Source of the DNA: an uncultured Gammaproteobacteria bacterium
GTDB taxonomy: Bacteria; Pseudomonadota; Gammaproteobacteria; SZUA-140
Reading direction: 5' to 3'
Assembly (NCBI GenBank): GCA_945787585.1
Contig: CALZIG010000202.1
Coordinates: 1 to 19,423, forward strand
DNA length: 19,423 nucleotides
The position numbers and the translations under genes are program-made. This document shows, piece by piece, positions 15,188-19,423 of the stretch. Below the pieces are notes generated by a model. That model saw nothing but the letters and a program-made list of their open reading frames with translations. It was not told the DNA's origin and made no database searches. Each line of letters begins with the position of its first letter. Within the stretch, counting starts at the first letter, position 1.

Positions 15188-15308
15188 TCTGCTTCCAGGT
15201 TGGGTTTTAGTCAGGTTTTAATCGAGTTTGGATCTGGCGTGATGTGATTTTTGCTAAACTGGAATCACGTATACACTACTGAAATCTCATCGCTCAATAA
15301 GGTTTAGA

Positions 15309-16094
15309 TTGTCTCAAATAATGTCCGCTAGCAAAACTGAAGTTCTTTCGACATCAGCCACTACCGGTGCCCTGCCGCGTCATGTTGCGATCATCATGGA
15401 TGGTAATGGCCGCTGGGCCAAAAAACGCTTTATGCCGCGTATTATGGGCCATAAAGCGGGTGTTGAAACGGTACGCACCATGGTGCGTCACTGCGCCGAA
15501 AAGAATATCGAAGTCCTTACCCTATTTGCCTTTAGCAGTGAAAACTGGCGTCGCCCCGAAAAAGAGGTGCGCTTGCTGCTGGAGTTGTTTGTGTCCGCCT
15601 TGCAGCGTGAAGTAAAGCGCCTTAATGATAATAATGTCGTGCTGAAGGTCGTCGGTGATCGCAGCGCTTTTCCTGAATCGCTACAGAAAGAGATTATCAG
15701 CGCCGAGACAATCACCAGCACAAACACGGGCCTTAAACTGGTGATTGCGGCTAATTATGGTGGTCGCTGGGATATTGTGCAGGCCGCGCGGACGCTGGCT
15801 GATGAAGTCGCTATAGGGCAGCTTGATGCGTCACAGATCGATGAGGATGCGCTTAACCGTCATCTGTCACTTTACGGGATGCCAGAACCAGACCTTTTTA
15901 TTCGTACCGGCGGTGAAGAGCGGATCAGTAATTTTCTGTTGTGGCAGCTCGCCTATTGTGAAATGTATTTTACCGAGACGTTATGGCCTGACTTTGATGG
16001 CGATGCCTTCGATATCGCACTGGCCTCATTCAGTAAGCGTCAGCGCCGTTTTGGCCGTACCGGTGATCAGGTGGAGCAGGAACAAAATGCTTAA
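15309..16094 (+). CDS. uppS: Undecaprenyl diphosphate synthase (cis-prenyltransferase)
   Basis: Condenses isopentenyl units onto farnesyl diphosphate to give the C55 lipid carrier for peptidoglycan and O-antigen. The motifs are complete: HVAIIMDGNGRWAKKR (25-40, catalytic Asp31), GHKAGVETVR, TLFAFSSENWRRP, and PDLFIRTGGEERISNFLLWQLAYCEMYFTETLWPDF near the end. I keep the TTG at 15309 because AAGG lies six bases upstream; the ATG at 15321 has no ribosome binding site but would fit the family equally well. cdsA overlaps its end by eight bases. The 121-base gap upstream contains no clear promoter, only AT-rich candidates, so it may read through from frr. Confidence 0.94.
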   Translation: MSQIMSASKTEVLSTSATTGALPRHVAIIMDGNGRWAKKRFMPRIMGHKAGVETVRTMVRHCAEKNIEVLTLFAFSSENWRRPEKEVRLLLELFVSALQREVKRLNDNNVVLKVVGDRSAFPESLQKEIISAETITSTNTGLKLVIAANYGGRWDIVQAARTLADEVAIGQLDASQIDEDALNRHLSLYGMPEPDLFIRTGGEERISNFLLWQLAYCEMYFTETLWPDFDGDAFDIALASFSKRQRRFGRTGDQVEQEQNA

Positions 16095-16926
16095 ACAGCG
16101 CCTGATGACAGCGGCTGTGCTGATCCCGCTTTTTGTTTGGGGCGTGATCGCGCTATCGACAACCTACATCTCACTCCTGTTTGCACTACTGGTGACGGCC
16201 GGGGCCGTCGAGTGGATGCGGCTGATGGGGACGCCGGCAACGATTGGAAAATATCAGTTTATTGCCCTGGTTTGGGTGTTGATGGTGGTCGCCGCTTGGG
16301 CTAGTCAGATTACGGTGCTTTTTTATCTGCTATTGGCGGCAGCGGTGTTGTGGTGGTGTTATGCCATACGGCTATTACAGCGTTATAGCGCACATGTGCT
16401 GAATGCTGAGGCTGCGGGGGAAAACAGGCTGTTTCCACTGGCGGCACTCCCAGCGATCGGCATTGTGCTGCTGGTACCGACCTGGATTTCACTGGTCGTG
16501 CTGCATCAAATATCACCGTACTGGCTACTGTTTTTGATGGTGTTGATCTGGGGTGCTGATAGCGGTGCCTACTTTGCTGGCCGCGCTTTTGGTAAACGTA
16601 AGCTCGCGCCACAGGTGAGCCCGGGAAAGAGCTGGGAAGGTGTTGCCGGGGCGATGGCGACAACGCTGGTGATCGCGTTGATCGGTGGTGTTGTGCTTGA
16701 AGTAAGCGGTGTTGCGCTGTTGGGTTTAGTCTTGCTTGCGCTGGTCACGGTTGCCTTTTCGATTGTGGGTGATCTGATGGAAAGTCTGATGAAGCGGCGT
16801 GTGGGCGTAAAAGACAGCGGTATGTTGTTACCGGGGCATGGCGGCGTGCTGGATCGTATCGATAGCCTGACGGCCGCCGGACCGGTGTTTACGCTGGGTG
16901 TTTCGCTACTCGGTATTCGCGCATGA
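16087..16926 (+). CDS. cdsA: Phosphatidate cytidylyltransferase
   Basis: Makes CDP-diacylglycerol from phosphatidic acid and CTP, the entry to phospholipid synthesis in the inner membrane. I start at ATG 16087 (279 residues), which overlaps uppS by eight bases; the open frame continues upstream into uppS but that part is not coding. About eight hydrophobic helices are seen. The signature at the end, [20 protein letters not shown] followed by GVLDRIDS, is exact for CdsA and contains the acidic residues that bind metal and [11 protein letters not shown] is also present. Its stop overlaps the dxr start (ATGA). Confidence 0.95.
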   Translation: MLKQRLMTAAVLIPLFVWGVIALSTTYISLLFALLVTAGAVEWMRLMGTPATIGKYQFIALVWVLMVVAAWASQITVLFYLLLAAAVLWWCYAIRLLQRYSAHVLNAEAAGENRLFPLAALPAIGIVLLVPTWISLVVLHQISPYWLLFLMVLIWGADSGAYFAGRAFGKRKLAPQVSPGKSWEGVAGAMATTLVIALIGGVVLEVSGVALLGLVLLALVTVAFSIVGDLMESLMKRRVGVKDSGMLLPGHGGVLDRIDSLTAAGPVFTLGVSLLGIRA

Positions 16927-18119
16927 AGGGCGTTACGGTACTGGGCTCGACCGGTTCAGTCGGTGTCAATACGCTGGATGTGATTGCGCAGCACCCGACG
17001 AAATACCGCGCGGTTGCATTGACCGCCAACCAGAATGTCGCGCGACTGTTTGAACAGTGCGTCGCGCATCGTCCCGATTATGCCGTAATGATGGATGCGT
17101 CAGCAGCCGCACAGTTACAGCAAAAAATTGCGGCTGAAGGGTTGGCGATTGAAGTACTGCTGGGCGCCGATGGTTTGGCGCAGGTTGCGACACTGCCGCA
17201 GTGTGAGCAGGTGATGGCGGCGATAGTGGGTGCCGCCGGACTGCTCCCGACGCTGGCGGCGGCACGTGCCGGCAAGCGGGTATTGCTCGCCAATAAAGAG
17301 GCGTTGGTGATGTCGGGCCAGCTTTTTATGGATGCCGTGCAAACGCATGGTGCCGAATTATTACCCATTGATAGCGAACATAACGCGATCTTTCAATGCA
17401 TGCCTGCATTGGTATCGGGGCGAAGTGCAGGGCTTGAAGCGTGCGGCATTGAACAGATTCTGTTGACCGGCTCTGGCGGACCTTTTCGCGCCGTCTCGCC
17501 TGCGGCGCTGGTGGATGTGACCCCCGATCAGGCGTGCGCCCATCCCAACTGGGAGATGGGACGCAAGATTTCGGTCGATTCCGCGACCATGATGAATAAG
17601 GGGCTGGAGCTGATCGAGGCGTGCTGGCTGTTTGATGTGCCACCGGAGAAGATTCAGATTGTGGTACACCCGCAGAGTATTATTCATTCGATGGTGGAGT
17701 ATGTGGACGGGTCAGTATTAGCGCAGATGGGCAGTCCCGATATGCGTATTCCGATTGCCCACGCGATGGCGTGGCCACAGCGTATGTCATCCGGGGTCGA
17801 ACGGCTTAATTTCTTTGATATCGCCCGGCTTGATTTTGAACCGCCAGACGATACGCGTTTCCCGTGTCTGCGACTGGCGCGCGAGGTGGCGCAGCAGAAG
17901 GGCACCGCGGCGGCCATTCTGAATGCCGCCAATGAGATTGCAGTAGCGGCATTCCTCGCTGAAACATTGCAATTTACCGATATTAGTCGTGTCATTGAAG
18001 CCACGTTATCCGATGTCAGCGCGCATGCCGCGACGAGTCTGGATACTGTGTTGCAAGATGATGCGACGGCGCGTGAAGTGGCGCGAGAGCATGTCGCTAG
18101 ACTGGGAGCGGTTGCATGA
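16923..18119 (+). CDS. dxr: 1-deoxy-D-xylulose 5-phosphate reductoisomerase
   Basis: Second enzyme of the MEP pathway: it converts DXP to MEP with NADPH, supplying the isoprenoid precursors used by UppS next door. It has 398 residues, normal length. Visible motifs are the NADPH loop GSTGSVG (8-14), [23 protein letters not shown] with the metal-binding Asp and Glu, GSGGPFR, and [23 protein letters not shown]. It overlaps cdsA and rseP by four bases at each end (ATGA), so the three are translated as a coupled unit. Confidence 0.98.
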   Translation: MKGVTVLGSTGSVGVNTLDVIAQHPTKYRAVALTANQNVARLFEQCVAHRPDYAVMMDASAAAQLQQKIAAEGLAIEVLLGADGLAQVATLPQCEQVMAAIVGAAGLLPTLAAARAGKRVLLANKEALVMSGQLFMDAVQTHGAELLPIDSEHNAIFQCMPALVSGRSAGLEACGIEQILLTGSGGPFRAVSPAALVDVTPDQACAHPNWEMGRKISVDSATMMNKGLELIEACWLFDVPPEKIQIVVHPQSIIHSMVEYVDGSVLAQMGSPDMRIPIAHAMAWPQRMSSGVERLNFFDIARLDFEPPDDTRFPCLRLAREVAQQKGTAAAILNAANEIAVAAFLAETLQFTDISRVIEATLSDVSAHAATSLDTVLQDDATAREVAREHVARLGAVA

Positions 18120-19423
18120 GTTCAGTACTGTCATCATTCTTCTTTTTTATCATTGCGATTGGTGTATTGATCACCGTGCATGAATTTGGTCACTTCTGGG
18201 TCGCTCGCAAAGCGGGGGTCAAGGTGATCCGTTTCTCGATTGGCTTTGGCAAACCGCTGTTTCGCTGGCGCCGTGTCAATGATGAAACTGAGTATGTGAT
18301 TGCGGCACTGCCACTGGGCGGTTATGTGCAGATGCTGGATGAACGTGAGGGTGAGGTTGCGCCGGAGGAGCTGGACCGCGCCTTTAATCGTAAGTCGTTA
18401 GCGAGCCGTACCGCCATTGTCGCTGCCGGACCGATCTTTAATTTTGTGCTGGCGATCCTCCTTTACTGGCTGATTCTGATGATGGGCGTGAGTGGCGCTA
18501 AACCGATTGTGGGTGACATTAACGACGGAAGCCTCGCCGCTGCGGGTGGTTTTCAGCAGGGCGATGTGATCACGCATGTGGATGGTACCGCCACGGTGAC
18601 GTGGGGCACGGCTGTGCTTGAGTTACTGGATAGTAGTCTTGGCGCAACTGAGATTGAGGTTAAGGTACTTGAAGATGGGATGAGCAGTAAAACACGACGG
18701 CTCGATTTTTCGACGCCGGGGCTGGCGCTGGAGCGTAAAAATCTGCTGGAGAGTATCGGCATCAATTTAATGCGACCGAAGATTCCCGCAGTCATTGGCG
18801 AAGTGGTGCCCGGGGGCGCGGCCGACAGTGCAGGCATTTTGACAGGTGATCAGTTATTAGCCCTTGATGGCGAGGCGATTGAGGACTGGGAGGCGTGGGT
18901 CCACACGATCCGAGCGAACCCAGAAACAAATCTTCAGGTTGAACTAGCTCGTGCGGGAAGTGTGCTGATGGTAGAGCTGCGACCGGCTCGTCTTGAAACA
19001 AAAGAAGGTGCTATCGGCCGCATCGGTGCGACGGTTGATATCCCTGAAGGATTGTTTGATCAGTTTAATGCCGTTGAGCGTTACTCATTCTTTGCCGCGC
19101 TGAACGCGGCGGTGGTGAAGACCTGGGATATGTCACTGCTGACGCTAAGAATGCTGGGGAATATGGTGATCGGCAATGTCTCGGTGGAAAATCTCAGTGG
19201 ACCCATTAGCATCGCGCAATATGCCGGTTCATCGGCCGGGATTGGTTTTGTCGCCTTCGTCAGTTTTCTTGCGATGATTAGCATTAGTCTGGGTGTGTTG
19301 AATCTGTTGCCGATCCCGATGCTTGATGGCGGTCACCTTTTCTATTATCTGATTGAGTGGATCAAAGGTAGTCCGGTGTCAGAAGCGGTACAGATGATGG
19401 GGCAGCGCATCGGTATCGCGCTA
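18116..19423 (+). CDS. rseP: RseP-type site-2 zinc metalloprotease, 3' end missing
   Basis: Intramembrane protease that cleaves the anti-sigma factor RseA after DegS in the envelope stress response and clears signal peptide remnants. 436 codons are visible, so only about 15 residues are missing compared with the 450-residue E. coli protein. HEFGH (His22, Glu23, His26) in the first helix and LDGGH (403-407) near the end give the zinc site. Two PDZ domains lie between (about residues 115-200 and 220-300), seen as GDVITHVDG and [20 protein letters not shown] precedes the second catalytic helix. It overlaps dxr by four bases. In many gammaproteobacteria bamA follows; that lies outside the window. 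Confidence 0.96.
   Translation, partial: MSSVLSSFFFFIIAIGVLITVHEFGHFWVARKAGVKVIRFSIGFGKPLFRWRRVNDETEYVIAALPLGGYVQMLDEREGEVAPEELDRAFNRKSLASRTAIVAAGPIFNFVLAILLYWLILMMGVSGAKPIVGDINDGSLAAAGGFQQGDVITHVDGTATVTWGTAVLELLDSSLGATEIEVKVLEDGMSSKTRRLDFSTPGLALERKNLLESIGINLMRPKIPAVIGEVVPGGAADSAGILTGDQLLALDGEAIEDWEAWVHTIRANPETNLQVELARAGSVLMVELRPARLETKEGAIGRIGATVDIPEGLFDQFNAVERYSFFAALNAAVVKTWDMSLLTLRMLGNMVIGNVSVENLSGPISIAQYAGSSAGIGFVAFVSFLAMISISLGVLNLLPIPMLDGGHLFYYLIEWIKGSPVSEAVQMMGQRIGIAL

Noticed and set aside
15188..15308. A separate uppS promoter
   Set aside because: TTGCTA and TATACA/TACACT are present, but the spacing (13-15 bases) is too short for a confident call.
15823..16086. Upstream extension of the cdsA frame inside uppS
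   Set aside because: The extension overlaps the conserved end of uppS in another frame and shows no CdsA similarity; the ATG at 16087 fits the family N-terminus.

Overview
The window looks like chromosomal DNA of a gammaproteobacterium outside the Enterobacteriales. The evidence is the arrangement map-glnD diverging from rpsB-tsf-pyrH-frr-uppS-cdsA-dxr-rseP, an rpsB leader that follows the layout I recall from E. coli, and a rhombosortase directly behind glnD. I cannot name a genus. No rRNA, tRNA, CRISPR array or transposase gene was seen.

Positions 1-981 hold the 5' part of a cytochrome b561-type gene on the minus strand and, divergent from it, a small histidine-rich membrane protein of unknown function. 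Positions 979-2193 (minus) encode a GlgC-family protein whose fold motifs are intact but whose key catalytic and substrate positions are changed, so it may be a non-catalytic or regulatory paralogue.

Positions about 2280-4180 are an AT-rich accessory stretch with many inverted repeats. It carries a membrane protein of unknown function, bordered by an 11-bp inverted repeat that resembles integron cassette ends, and a very AT-rich GNAT acetyltransferase. A small exported DUF2059-type protein follows. Positions 4782-7480 form a module: a LysR-type regulator gene split by a run of seven C (seven G in the gene), a divergent exported GlcG/HbpS-type protein, and an exported YncE-like beta-propeller protein whose 3' end runs into a G-rich heptamer repeat.

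Positions 7507-11617 (minus) form the likely operon map - glnD - rhombosortase: N-terminal methionine removal, nitrogen signalling through PII, and an intramembrane protease for surface-protein maturation. Positions 11776-19423 (plus) form the translation, envelope and isoprenoid cluster. It has an extended -10 promoter with a GC-rich discriminator, a structured S2-type leader, rpsB, an intercistronic hairpin, tsf, pyrH and frr. After a 121-bp gap come uppS, cdsA, dxr and rseP, which overlap each other by 4-8 bases. rseP runs off the end of the window.
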